The notes beneath the pieces were generated by a model that was not told the origin of the DNA, did not search any database, and saw nothing but the letters and a program-made list of their open reading frames with translations. From positions 1 to 45,678 of the forward strand of contig CACZHK010000043.1 in NCBI GenBank assembly GCA_902780915.1: DNA of 45,678 nt, in the 5' to 3' direction. A program made the translations under genes and the position numbers. Within the stretch, counting starts at the first letter, position 1. Each line of letters begins with the position of its first letter. This DNA is from Pseudoselenomonas ruminantium (GTDB taxonomy: Bacteria > Bacillota > Negativicutes > Selenomonadales > Selenomonadaceae). Below, piece after piece: positions 18,930 through 27,216 of the stretch.

Positions 18930-19892
18930 ATGGGCATGAATATGAGCGAGAAGATTTTGGCCCGCCATGCAGGCCGTGACTCGGTTTCCGCAGGGGAACT
19001 GGTGATCTGCGACCTGGACATGGTGCTGGCCAATGATGTGACGGCGCCTCCGTCCATCAAGGAGTTTGAGAAAATCGGGCGTCCTGTCTTTGATAAGGAG
19101 AAAATCGCCTTGGTGCCGGACCACTTCCAGCCCGCCAAGGATATCAAGTCGGCACAATTGGCGAAAGCCGTGCGTGACTTTGCTCGCAAGCATGAAATCA
19201 AGCATTATTTTGAGCAGGGCAGAGTGGGCATCGAGCATGTCATTCTGCCGGAAATGGGCATTGTGGGGCCGGGCATGCTCACCATCGGCGCTGACTCCCA
19301 CACCTGCACCTACGGGGCTGTGAACGGCTTTTCCACCGGCGTGGGCACCACTGACCTGGCGGTGGCCATGGCTACGGGCAAGGCCTGGTTCAAGGTGCCG
19401 GAGGCCATCAAGGTGGAACTGACGGGCAAGAAGCCGGAAAACATCACGGGCAAGGACGTGATCCTCACCCTTATCGGCATGATCGGGGTGGATGGCGCTC
19501 TTTACAAGTCCCTGGAATTTGCCGGGGAGGGTGTGAAGACCCTTTCCATGACGGACCGCCTGACCATTGCCAATATGGCCATTGAGGCCGGTGGCAAGAA
19601 CGGCATCTTCCCCTTTGACGAAGTGACGCAGAAATATGTGGAAGGCCGGGTGCAGCAGCCCTATGAGCCAGTGGCACCTGATGAGGATGCCAGCTATGTG
19701 CAGACTGTCACTATTGACCTTTCCGCCATTACCCCTGTGGTAGCTTTCCCCCATCTGCCGGGGAATACCAAGGCAGTCAAGGATATCAAGGAGCCTGTGG
19801 AAATCGACCAGGTGGTCATCGGCTCCTGCACCAACGGGCGTCTGGAGGATTTGCAGATTGCCGCCAAAGTCATGAAGGGATATCTTCATTGA
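18930..19892 (+). pseudogene. leuC: 3-isopropylmalate dehydratase large subunit, 5' part (interrupted)
   Basis: This encodes about 317 genuine residues of LeuC, the aconitase-family subunit that isomerises 2- to 3-isopropylmalate. Visible are '[16 protein letters not shown]', '[10 protein letters not shown]', '[13 protein letters not shown]' and the first iron-sulfur ligand in '[12 protein letters not shown]'. After '-AAKVMKG' the frame runs into TGA at 19890. The family continues here with about 27-30 residues before 'IFIEAGAVV', and that segment is missing. Downstream sequence resumes in another frame at 19882. The lesion is thus an internal deletion of roughly 80-90 bases that is not a multiple of three. 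The start ATG has AAGGAGGG seven bases upstream. Confidence 0.9.
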
Positions 19893-20112
19893 GGCCGGCG
19901 CCGTGGTGAGCTGTCCTACCTGTGGCCCCTGCCTGGGGGGCTATATGGGCATCCTGGCCCCCGGCGAGCGTTGCGTGTCCACCACCAACCGCAATTTCCT
20001 GGGCCGCATGGGTGACAAGACCAGCGAAGTGTATCTGGCCGGCCCCCAGACGGCGGCAGCCAGCGCTGTGCTGGGCCACATTGCCGTACCTAGTGACGTG
20101 GAGGTGAAGTGA
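19882..20112 (+). pseudogene. leuC: 3-isopropylmalate dehydratase large subunit, 3' part
   Basis: About 76 residues of the LeuC C-terminus in a frame shifted from the upstream part: '[20 protein letters not shown]' holds the other two iron-sulfur cluster Cys, followed by '[17 protein letters not shown]'. It has no start codon or ribosome site of its own, so it would not be translated separately. Its sequence shows no further decay, so the lesion is recent or is an artefact. It ends two bases before leuD. Confidence 0.88.
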
Positions 20113-20113
20113 G

Positions 20114-20611
20114 ATGGCAAAGGAAGAAATTTTTCAGGGAAAAGTCTGGCGCTATGGCGACAATATTGACACGGATATCATCATCGCCGCCCGTTATCTC
20201 AATACCTTCGACCCACAGGAACTGGCCAAGCACTGCATGGCAGACCTGGACGAGAGCTTTGCCCAGAATGTCAAAGCCGGGGATATCATGGTAGGCGGCA
20301 AGAATTTCGGCTGCGGTTCTTCCCGCGAGCATGCTCCCGTGGCCATCAGGGCTGCAGGGGTGCCCGTGGTCATAGCGGCCAGCTTTGCCCGCATCTTCTA
20401 CCGCAACGGCATCAACATCGGCCTGCCCTTGCTGGAAATCGGCGATGAGGTGGAGAAGATCAAGGCAGATGACGAGCTGACGGTGAATGTGGCTACAGGT
20501 GAGATCAAGGATCTGACCACCGGCGATGTGTTCAAGGCTCACCCCCTGCCGGGCTTTGTGCAGGAAATCGCCCAGGCCGGCGGGCTCATCAATTACATCA
20601 AGAACAGATAA
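20114..20611 (+). CDS. leuD: 3-isopropylmalate dehydratase small subunit
   Basis: A 165-residue partner of LeuC that supplies the swivel domain of the dehydratase in leucine synthesis. Hallmarks are 'YGDNIDTDIIIAARYLN' near the start and the substrate loop 'KNFGCGSSREHAP' (about residues 60-72). The length is that of the short archaeal/clostridial type. The ATG lies one base after the leuC stop with GGAGGTGA just upstream. The gene is intact. Without a working LeuC it would have no function, which bears on whether the leuC lesion is real. Confidence 0.97.
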   Translation: MAKEEIFQGKVWRYGDNIDTDIIIAARYLNTFDPQELAKHCMADLDESFAQNVKAGDIMVGGKNFGCGSSREHAPVAIRAAGVPVVIAASFARIFYRNGINIGLPLLEIGDEVEKIKADDELTVNVATGEIKDLTTGDVFKAHPLPGFVQEIAQAGGLINYIKNR

Positions 20612-20620
20612 GGTGATAAG

Positions 20621-21685
20621 ATGGCAAAAATCGTTGTGATACCCGGCGATGGCATCGGTGAGGAAATCACCCGCTCCGCCGTGGAAGTCCTGAAAGCGGC
20701 AGACAAGAAATACAAGCTGAACCTTGAGTATGAATTCCATGATGCAGGCGGTACGGCCTATGACAAGTTTGGCACGCCGCTGCCGGAGGAGACTCTGGCA
20801 GCCTGCAAGCAGGCAGATGCTGTCCTCTTCGGCGCCGTGGGCGGTGACAAGTGGGATAATGTGGACCCTGCCCTGCGCCCTGAGAAGGCCATCCTGGGCC
20901 TGCGCAAGGGTCTGGGCCTCTACGCCAACCTGCGCCCCGTGAAGGTGGCAGAGGCCTTGGTGGAATATTCCCCGCTGAAGCCTGAGCTGGCCAAAGGCGT
21001 AGACCTGGTCATCGTCCGCGAGCTGGTAGGCGGCATCTACTTCGGCGAGCGCTGCGAGTCTGAGATGCACGAGGGAGCAGAGCGGGCCTGGGATCTGGAG
21101 AACTACTCGGTGCCTGAGGTGGAACGCATCGTAAAGCTGGCCTGCGAGACGGCAAAGCTGCGCCGTGGCAAGCTCACCTCCGTGGACAAGGCCAATGTGC
21201 TGGCTACCTCCAGGCTCTGGCGCCGCACGGCTGCCAAGGTGGCAGAGGGCTATCCTGAGGTGGAGCTGAAGAACCTCTATGTGGACAACTGCGCCATGCA
21301 GCTGGCCATCAATCCTAGTCAGTTCGATGTCATTGTCACCGGCAATCTCTTTGGTGATATTCTCTCGGATGAGGCGGCGGTGGTGGGAGGCTCCATCGGC
21401 ATGCTGCCCTCTGCCTCCATCGGCACCTCCACCAGCCTCTATGAGCCCATCCACGGCAGCGCTCCGGATATCGCAGGCAAGGGCATTGCCAATCCCATGG
21501 GCACCATCCTGTCAGCTGCCATGCTCCTGCGCTATTCCCTCCATCAGGAGGAGGCCGCCAAAGCCATTGAAGAAGCAGTTGACAAGGCGCTGGCAGAGGG
21601 TTATCGTACGGCAGACCTCTGGAAAGAAGGATTTAAGCAGGCCAACACCGAAGAGATAACAGAAGTAATCTCGCAGAGGGTGTGA
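20621..21685 (+). CDS. leuB: 3-isopropylmalate dehydrogenase
   Basis: A 354-residue NAD-dependent enzyme that oxidises and decarboxylates 3-isopropylmalate to 2-oxoisocaproate, the last committed step of leucine synthesis. Motifs of the family: 'IPGDGIGEEITRSAVEVL' at the N-terminus, 'RELVGGIYFGER', and the cofactor and metal region 'VTGNLFGDILSDEAAVVGGS' with 'PIHGSAPDIAGKGIANP'. The length is normal. It begins nine bases after leuD and ends six bases before ilvB; spacing implies one operon. Confidence 0.97.
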   Translation: MAKIVVIPGDGIGEEITRSAVEVLKAADKKYKLNLEYEFHDAGGTAYDKFGTPLPEETLAACKQADAVLFGAVGGDKWDNVDPALRPEKAILGLRKGLGLYANLRPVKVAEALVEYSPLKPELAKGVDLVIVRELVGGIYFGERCESEMHEGAERAWDLENYSVPEVERIVKLACETAKLRRGKLTSVDKANVLATSRLWRRTAAKVAEGYPEVELKNLYVDNCAMQLAINPSQFDVIVTGNLFGDILSDEAAVVGGSIGMLPSASIGTSTSLYEPIHGSAPDIAGKGIANPMGTILSAAMLLRYSLHQEEAAKAIEEAVDKALAEGYRTADLWKEGFKQANTEEITEVISQRV

Positions 21686-21691
21686 TAAGTT

Positions 21692-23362
21692 ATGAAAATG
21701 TCAGGTGCAAAGGCCGTGGCTGCCTGCCTCAAAGAGCATGGCGTGGAGGTGGTCTTCGGCTACCCCGGGGGCATGATCCTGCCCCTGTATGACGCATTCT
21801 ATGATGAAAAGGGCATCAGGGAAATCCTGGTGACCCATGAGCAGAACGCAGCCCATGCAGCTGATGGCTATGCCCGGGCTTCGGGCAAGGTGGGGGTGTG
21901 CATCGCCACTTCCGGCCCCGGTGCCACCAATCTGGTGACGGGGCTGGCTACGGCCTTCATGGATTCCATCCCCGTGGTGGCCATCACTGGGCAGGTGGAT
22001 ACCAGCCTGTTGGGCCGTGATGCCTTCCAGGAAACGGATATTCTGGATATCACTATGCCCATCACCAAGAACAACTACAAGGTGAAGGACGTAAAAAAGC
22101 TTATCCCCACCCTGCGGGAGGCTTTCCAGCTGGCCAGGAAAGGCCGTCCCGGCCCGGTGCTGGTGGATATTCCCCGTGACCTCTTCTTTGCTGAGGTGGA
22201 TTATGAGCCTCAGGAGCCGGAGTGCCATAAGCCCGGTCAGCCTGACGCTGATTTCCGCATCTGCGCCGCTGAGGCTGCCGAGGAAATAGTGAACGCCCAG
22301 CGCCCCCTGGCCATTGTGGGGGGCGGGGTGGTTTCCGCAGGCGCTGCCAAAGAGGCTGTGGCCCTGATCGAGAAATACCATCTGCCTGTGGTCAGCACCC
22401 TGATGGGGCTGGGGGCGGTGCCGGGCACCCATCCCCAGTATCTTGGCTTTGCGGGCATGCACGGGGAGAAGGCTGCCAATCACGCCATTGCGGCGGCAGA
22501 TTTGGTCATTGCCATCGGCAGCCGCTTCGGCGACCGCCAGACGGGCAATCTCAAGAAGTACACCCAGGACAAGAAGTTCATCCACATCGACATAGACCCT
22601 GCCGAGATTGACAAGAATGTGGCAGGCTCTCTGGGGCTGGCGGGGGATATGAAGACCATCCTGGGCCTGCTCATGCGCCATGAGCCACAGAGTGAGCTGC
22701 GAGAGTGGTGGCAGCAGATAGAGGGCTGGCGTCAGACCTATGAGTATGACTACCAGCACAGCCGCCTCACCGTTCCCTGGGCCATGCACCTGGTGGCTAA
22801 GTCTACTCAGGGGAAGCCCTACGCCTTTGCCACGGATGTGGGCCAGCATCAGATGTGGGCGGCCCTGCACCTGCGGCCTGAGGCACCCCGCACCTGGCTC
22901 ACCTCCGGGGGGCTTGGCACCATGGGCTTCGGCCTGCCTGCCGCCATGGGGGCGCAGCTCTACTATGGCAAGGAGCGCCGGGTCATCCACGTGGCAGGGG
23001 ATGGGGGCATCAAGATGACGGGCAATGAGTTCTACACCATCGCCCGGCTGAACCTGCCCATCATCTCCATCATTGCCAACAACACCAGCCTGGGCATGAT
23101 ACGCCAGCTGCAGAAGGTCATGTATAACGAACGTTATATTGCCTGCGAGCTGGACTATCAGATGGACTATGAGAAGTACGCCGAGAGCTTTGGCATCAAG
23201 GCTGAGACGGTGGACACCCAGGAGGGGTTTGCCGTGGCCCTGCAGAATGCTCTGCAGGATACGGAGCACCCGAGAGTCATAGTCATGAAAATCTGGCGCA
23301 GCTTCGTGGAGCCCATGATCAAGGGCGGGGCGCGCATCGACGAGTTCGTGGAGTTCAAATAA
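21692..23362 (+). CDS. ilvB: Acetolactate synthase large (catalytic) subunit
   Basis: A 556-residue thiamine-diphosphate enzyme that condenses pyruvate with pyruvate or 2-oxobutyrate at the head of branched-chain amino acid synthesis. 'VFGYPGGMILPLYDAF' and 'THEQNAAHAADGYARASG' (catalytic Glu) lie in the N-terminal domain. 'SGPGATNLVTGLATA' follows, then a central domain, and the diphosphate motif 'GDGGIKMTGNEF...NN' about residue 440-475. Its small subunit ilvN heads the cluster. AGAGGGTG lies upstream of the ATG. A terminator follows. leuA and ilvD are not in the window. Confidence 0.97.
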   Translation: MKMSGAKAVAACLKEHGVEVVFGYPGGMILPLYDAFYDEKGIREILVTHEQNAAHAADGYARASGKVGVCIATSGPGATNLVTGLATAFMDSIPVVAITGQVDTSLLGRDAFQETDILDITMPITKNNYKVKDVKKLIPTLREAFQLARKGRPGPVLVDIPRDLFFAEVDYEPQEPECHKPGQPDADFRICAAEAAEEIVNAQRPLAIVGGGVVSAGAAKEAVALIEKYHLPVVSTLMGLGAVPGTHPQYLGFAGMHGEKAANHAIAAADLVIAIGSRFGDRQTGNLKKYTQDKKFIHIDIDPAEIDKNVAGSLGLAGDMKTILGLLMRHEPQSELREWWQQIEGWRQTYEYDYQHSRLTVPWAMHLVAKSTQGKPYAFATDVGQHQMWAALHLRPEAPRTWLTSGGLGTMGFGLPAAMGAQLYYGKERRVIHVAGDGGIKMTGNEFYTIARLNLPIISIIANNTSLGMIRQLQKVMYNERYIACELDYQMDYEKYAESFGIKAETVDTQEGFAVALQNALQDTEHPRVIVMKIWRSFVEPMIKGGARIDEFVEFK

Positions 23363-23373
23363 GCCTGGCAATC

Positions 23374-23422
23374 AAAAGGGTCGTTCAAGCAGATGAGATT
23401 CTTGCTTGGACGACCCTTTTTG
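23374..23422 (+). terminator. Bidirectional terminator after ilvB
   Basis: AAAAGGGTCGTTCAAGCA pairs with TGCTTGGACGACCCTTTTT with one mismatch. It also serves the convergent gene ending at 23427. Confidence 0.9.
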
Positions 23423-23426
23423 GTGT

Positions 23427-24188
23427 TCAGAAGTATAGGTTTTTCATGTCTGTTGCAGCTTCCTCCAGGTTGGTGGGACGAAAGCGGATGCCATAGCCTA
23501 TATAGAGAGGGGAAGTGGCGTAGCGTGGCATGATTTTTACCATGAGCTGCCGGTCCGCTTCGTGGTAGAAGAAGATATTGTAGCTCTGGCAGTGGTTGTG
23601 GAAATGGTGCATGAAGTAGTCGACGCTGATTTGGATGAAGTCGGCCAAAGTATCGGTTTGTTTTGGAGAGAGGGGCAGGGGGGCTTTGAGGTTCAGCTCC
23701 CAGAAGCCTACGCTGGGACTGCTGGACAGGCTCAGGGCAACCTGGTCCTTTTCTGCCAGCAGCAGTCCATCAAAGTATTCCGGCTGGTAGAGCTTATTCC
23801 TGTCCAGTTTGGGAAAGCCCACCAGCTGCATATGGGGGTGGCGGATAGTGCCGCCGGAGAGGGGGCCGAAATTCTTGAAGAAGAGGACTTCCTCATAGCG
23901 GCCCGAGTGCAGCAGGGCTTGCCAGTGATGCAGGCCGAAGGCTATGAGGCGGTGCATTTTCTCTTTGGAATAGTCCGGCATGTCTGTCTGGCATTCCCGG
24001 CCCTCGATAAGCACAAACTGATCTGCGCCCACTATGACATTGTATTTGTTCTCCAGGAGGATCATGCCGCCTTCCTCGGCAATGATGTTTGTAAGGTGTT
24101 CTCTATCGCAGAAGGGGCAGGCTTCTCCGCGCAGGAGGCTGTTGGGTTTTTGCCTGCCGATGCGGGTGTCAAAGTCAATGATGTTCAT
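23427..24188 (-). CDS. GalT/HIT-like protein (DUF4931 type)
   Basis: A 253-residue protein with the layout of galactose-1-phosphate uridylyltransferase-like enzymes. A Cys pair 'CPFC' (about residue 24-27) could bind zinc. The nucleotidyl-transfer loop 'GGTIRHPHMQLVGFPK' (about 117-132) carries the His-x-His-x-Gln catalytic motif. The C-terminal third has a further 'YFMHHFHNH' His cluster. It is shorter than true GalT, and no gal genes are adjacent, so the substrate is unknown. The start ATG at 24188 has AGGAGG upstream; the frame extends further but without a ribosome site. Confidence 0.8.
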   Translation of the reverse strand: MNIIDFDTRIGRQKPNSLLRGEACPFCDREHLTNIIAEEGGMILLENKYNVIVGADQFVLIEGRECQTDMPDYSKEKMHRLIAFGLHHWQALLHSGRYEEVLFFKNFGPLSGGTIRHPHMQLVGFPKLDRNKLYQPEYFDGLLLAEKDQVALSLSSSPSVGFWELNLKAPLPLSPKQTDTLADFIQISVDYFMHHFHNHCQSYNIFFYHEADRQLMVKIMPRYATSPLYIGYGIRFRPTNLEEAATDMKNLYF

Positions 24189-24312
24189 GGTGAGCCTCCT
24201 TTCTGAGGGCGGTTGTACAAATAAGGCTGGAATAAGAAGCCCATAAATGATATAATTCATCTGTTACACATTAGTCAATAGCATTTTACACAATTATAAC
24301 GCCATAGTTCAA

Positions 24313-24331
24313 GTTTTGCCATAGGCAAAAC
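24313..24331. promoter_or_regulatory. Perfect inverted repeat upstream of flippase gene
   Basis: GTTTTGCC-ATA-GGCAAAAC, 8-bp arms around three bases, about 20 bases before the downstream coding sequence and just after a possible -10 (TATAAC, 24295-24300). It may be an operator or an mRNA hairpin. Confidence 0.45.
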
Positions 24332-24352
24332 ATAGGCTGGCATTACTAGGCG

Positions 24353-26044
24353 GTGTTTTCCATTAGCAAGCAAGAAACGAATCAAGAGCTAGAGAGCCAG
24401 GGGCAGGAGGAAAAGAAGAGCAGCAAGGGGGAGTCCTTCCTCAAGGGTACTTTTATCCTGACTATTGCCGGGTTCGTGGTGAAGGTCATCGGTTCACTGA
24501 ACTGGATCTTTGTGTCCCGCATCCTGGGGGGCGAAGGCATAGGCCTTTATCAGATGGCATTCCCCATCTATTTTTTGGCCATGACTGTGTCCCAGGCAGG
24601 GGTGCCGGTGGCTATTTCCATCATCACGGCGGAAAGAGTGGCCTTGAAGGATATCTACGGGGCCAAGCGGGTTTTCCGCATTTCCATGGGACTGATGCTG
24701 GCTACGGGCCTTTTCTTCTCCTTCCTGACCTATTTCTTGGCAGATTGGCTCATAGAGTGGCAGTTCATTCGCGACCCCAGGGCATATATGTCCGTGGTGG
24801 TGCTGGCACCTACGGTGTTCTTCGTGACCTTCCTGGCAAGTTCCAGAGGTTATCTGCAGGGGTGGCAGCGCATGACACCTACAGCTGTTTCACAGATCGT
24901 GGAGCAGATTTTCCGGGTCATCACCATGATCCTGCTGGCAAGCTTGCTCATGCCCTGGGGCCTTGACTACGCGGCAGCAGGTGCTTCTTTGGGCGCTTTG
25001 GCTGGTGCGGTGACCGGGCTGATGGTTTTGGTGTATTTTCACATCAAGCTGGACAGGGATATCGAGAGGGATTATGGCAAGGTGCTTTCTCCCGCTCCGG
25101 GTACAGAGCATGAGTCGGCCTGGCGCATCATCAAGCGCATCTTCCAGTTGTCCTTGCCGGTGTCGGCGGCCAGCATCATGCTGCCCATCGTGTCCAACCT
25201 CGACCTGATGATTGTGCCCCAGAGGCTGGAAGTGGCAGGATATTCCGTGGGCGAGGCTACGGAGCTATTCGGTTATCTCACGGGCATGGCGGTGCCGCTG
25301 GTGAACCTCTCCTGCCTGATTACCGCTTCCATGGCCATGAGCATTGTGCCGGCCATTTCCGAGGCGAGGGCACTCAAGCAGAAGGACAGGGTCTACAGCC
25401 AGACGGCGGCCTCGGTGCGCATCTCGAATTTCGTCTGCTTCCCGGCCTTTGTCTGCGTGTTCGTGCTGGCAACGCCCATTTCGGCGCTGATCTACAATGC
25501 GCCGGGGGCGGGACCTGCGGTGATGATTTCCGCCGTTAGCATTGTGCTGCTGGGCCTTCATCAGGTGTCCACGGCTATCCTGCAGGGGCTGGGCCATCCC
25601 ACCATACCCATGGTGAATATGGTGGTGGCGGCAGGAGCAAAGGTGCTCCTGAACTGGCACCTGACCTCCATTCCCTGGCTGGGCATCATGGGCGCAGCCT
25701 GGGCTACGGCGGCAGATATGGGGGTGGCAGCGCTTATCAACCTGGTCTTCATCTATAAGTTCATCGGCTACAAGATGGAGATGGGGCAGCTTTTCAAGAC
25801 CGTAGTCGCTGCGCTGGTCATGGCAGGCGCCACGCATATCTTCTATGTGCAGTCCATGGCCCTGCTGGGGTCGGCAATCTTTGCCACCTTCGGGGCGGTA
25901 TTCTTCGGTTGCGGTGCCTACATAGCCGTCATGCTCTTGATTGGCGGCCTGCGTGAAGATGATTTGGAGCGCATTCCCATGATCGGGCGTTTCGGCATCA
26001 AGTTCCTGCGCCGCATAGGCGTGTTCAAGGCAAAGGCAGAGTGA
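24353..26044 (+). CDS. Polysaccharide/lipid flippase-like membrane protein (SpoVB/MurJ superfamily)
   Basis: A 563-residue inner-membrane protein with about 14 hydrophobic helices after a charged about 30-residue cytoplasmic tail. The 'FLKGTFILTIAGFVVKVIGS' start, 'RILGGEGIGLYQMAFPIY' and 'SRGYLQGWQRMTPTAVSQI' are typical of the SpoVB/RfbX group of the MOP superfamily, which flip lipid-linked sugars or peptidoglycan precursors. The start is uncertain: GTG at 24353 overlaps the only ribosome-site-like AGGCGG (24348-24353), whereas an in-frame ATT at 24362 is correctly spaced from it. The diacylglycerol-kinase-family gene follows with overlapping codons, which suggests a role in envelope lipid handling. 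Confidence 0.88.
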   Translation: MFSISKQETNQELESQGQEEKKSSKGESFLKGTFILTIAGFVVKVIGSLNWIFVSRILGGEGIGLYQMAFPIYFLAMTVSQAGVPVAISIITAERVALKDIYGAKRVFRISMGLMLATGLFFSFLTYFLADWLIEWQFIRDPRAYMSVVVLAPTVFFVTFLASSRGYLQGWQRMTPTAVSQIVEQIFRVITMILLASLLMPWGLDYAAAGASLGALAGAVTGLMVLVYFHIKLDRDIERDYGKVLSPAPGTEHESAWRIIKRIFQLSLPVSAASIMLPIVSNLDLMIVPQRLEVAGYSVGEATELFGYLTGMAVPLVNLSCLITASMAMSIVPAISEARALKQKDRVYSQTAASVRISNFVCFPAFVCVFVLATPISALIYNAPGAGPAVMISAVSIVLLGLHQVSTAILQGLGHPTIPMVNMVVAAGAKVLLNWHLTSIPWLGIMGAAWATAADMGVAALINLVFIYKFIGYKMEMGQLFKTVVAALVMAGATHIFYVQSMALLGSAIFATFGAVFFGCGAYIAVMLLIGGLREDDLERIPMIGRFGIKFLRRIGVFKAKAE

Positions 26045-26055
26045 GGAGGCTTCTT

Positions 26056-26934
26056 TTGCGTAAGTTCGTGCTTTTCTACAATCCAGTCAGTGGCAGCGCT
26101 GCCTTCAAGGGGAAGCTGGACATGATGGTGGAAGCCTTCCAGCGCAGGGGCGCCCTGCTGATCCCATACCGCACTGAGGCGGGGGGCAATGAGCCCTTCC
26201 TCGGCTTCCTGCAGGCGGTGCAGCCGGATGGTGTCATTGCCGCCGGAGGTGATGGCACCGTCCATGAGGCGGTCAACCTCATCATGAAGGGCGGGCTTGA
26301 TTTGCCCCTGGGCATCATAGGCAGCGGCACTTCCAATGACTTTGCCACCTATCTGGGCATCAATGAAGATTTGGAAAGCTACTTCGACTTCATCGTGACG
26401 GGCAGGACGCGCCGCTGCGACCTGGGCCTGGTGGGGGAAGAATACTTCATCAACGTGGCCAGCGCCGGCATGATGACCTCCATTGCCCATGAGGTGGCTC
26501 CCAGGCTCAAGAATGCTCTGGGCAAGAACGCTTATTATCTCAAGGGCCTGGGCGAACTGGCCAAGTTCCGCAGCTGGAACCTCAAGGTGACGGCTGACGG
26601 GGTGGAACATGAGGTGGAGGCCTTTCTCTTTGTCATCATCAACAGCTCCACTGTGGGCAGCATGAAGCATGTGGCTGACGGGGTGGAAGTGGATGATGGC
26701 CTGCTGGACTTCCTGGCAGTGCGGAAGGTCGGCGTGCCACAGCTGATGGCAGTGGGCAAAGACCTCATAGCAGGCAAGCCTGTGTCAGAGAAGGAGGCAG
26801 TGCTGCACTTGCAGGCGGGCACCTTCACTGTAGCTGCGGAAGAACCCTTGGAAAGCGATCTTGATGGCGAGGTGGGGCCCATGCTGCCCCTGACGGTGGA
26901 GACTATTCCCCAGGCAATAGCAATTTACTGCTGA
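26056..26934 (+). CDS. Diacylglycerol kinase-family lipid kinase (YegS/BmrU type)
   Basis: A 292-residue cytoplasmic or membrane-associated lipid kinase. 'FYNPVSGSA' at the N-terminus and the nucleotide-binding 'IAAGGDGTVHEAVNLIM' (about residues 61-77) are the DAGK catalytic-domain hallmarks, followed by 'LGIIGSGTSNDFA'. Members phosphorylate diacylglycerol or related lipids. The likely start is TTG at 26056, with GAGGAGG (26043-26049) six bases upstream; a GTG at 26041 would place the ribosome site inside the gene. The upstream stop lies 12 bases away, so it is in an operon with the flippase. It ends before a strong terminator. Confidence 0.92.
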   Translation: MRKFVLFYNPVSGSAAFKGKLDMMVEAFQRRGALLIPYRTEAGGNEPFLGFLQAVQPDGVIAAGGDGTVHEAVNLIMKGGLDLPLGIIGSGTSNDFATYLGINEDLESYFDFIVTGRTRRCDLGLVGEEYFINVASAGMMTSIAHEVAPRLKNALGKNAYYLKGLGELAKFRSWNLKVTADGVEHEVEAFLFVIINSSTVGSMKHVADGVEVDDGLLDFLAVRKVGVPQLMAVGKDLIAGKPVSEKEAVLHLQAGTFTVAAEEPLESDLDGEVGPMLPLTVETIPQAIAIYC

Positions 26935-26947
26935 ACATCATAAAAAT

Positions 26948-26981
26948 AAGGCTCCGCAAGCTCAGCTTGCGAAGCCTTTTA
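26948..26981 (+). terminator. Terminator after DAG kinase-family gene
   Basis: AAGGCT-c-CGCAAGCT pairs with AGCTTGCG-a-AGCCTT, then TTTT. It lies between this gene and the convergent tRNA. Confidence 0.9.
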
Positions 26982-26989
26982 TTTTCATC

Positions 26990-27074
26990 TGGTGCGGATG
27001 AAGGGACTTGAACCCTTACGCCGAAAGGCACTGGATCCTAAGTCCAGCGCGTCTGCCAATTCCGCCACATCCGC
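26990..27074 (-). tRNA. tRNA-Leu (anticodon UAG)
   Basis: An 85-base tRNA on the minus strand, including an encoded CCA. The acceptor GCGGATG / CATCCGC pairs fully. The anticodon stem CTGGA / TCCAG encloses CTTAGGA, giving anticodon TAG (reads CUA/CUN Leu). A long variable arm (TGCCTTTCGGCG), typical of class II tRNAs, and the GGTTCAAGTCC T-arm are present. Confidence 0.96.
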
Positions 27075-27086
27075 AAAACATGATAT

Positions 27087-27115
27087 ATCTTAGCATTTAA
27101 GCCCACCTTTGTCAA
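27087..27115 (-). promoter_or_regulatory. Promoter of tRNA-Leu
   Basis: On the minus strand TTGACA (27115-27110), 17-base spacer, TAAGAT (27092-27087), about 13 bases before the tRNA 5' end. Confidence 0.75.
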
Positions 27116-27216
27116 ACAGCTTTCTGCTAATTTTCTTTTCTTTTTAGCAGGAAAGGGCTTGACAAATCCCGTATAATAGTTACTAGCGTCATTATCAAGC
27201 ATAGGGAGGGTTGGGA

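Noticed and set aside
19903..20112. Separate small gene after leuC
   Set aside because: Its sequence is the LeuC C-terminus with iron-sulfur Cys; it has no start signals and is part of the broken leuC.
27159..27177. TTGACA and TATAAT upstream of dgt as a promoter
   Set aside because: The two consensus hexamers are only seven bases apart, far too close to act together; TATAAT alone has no good -35 or TG extension.
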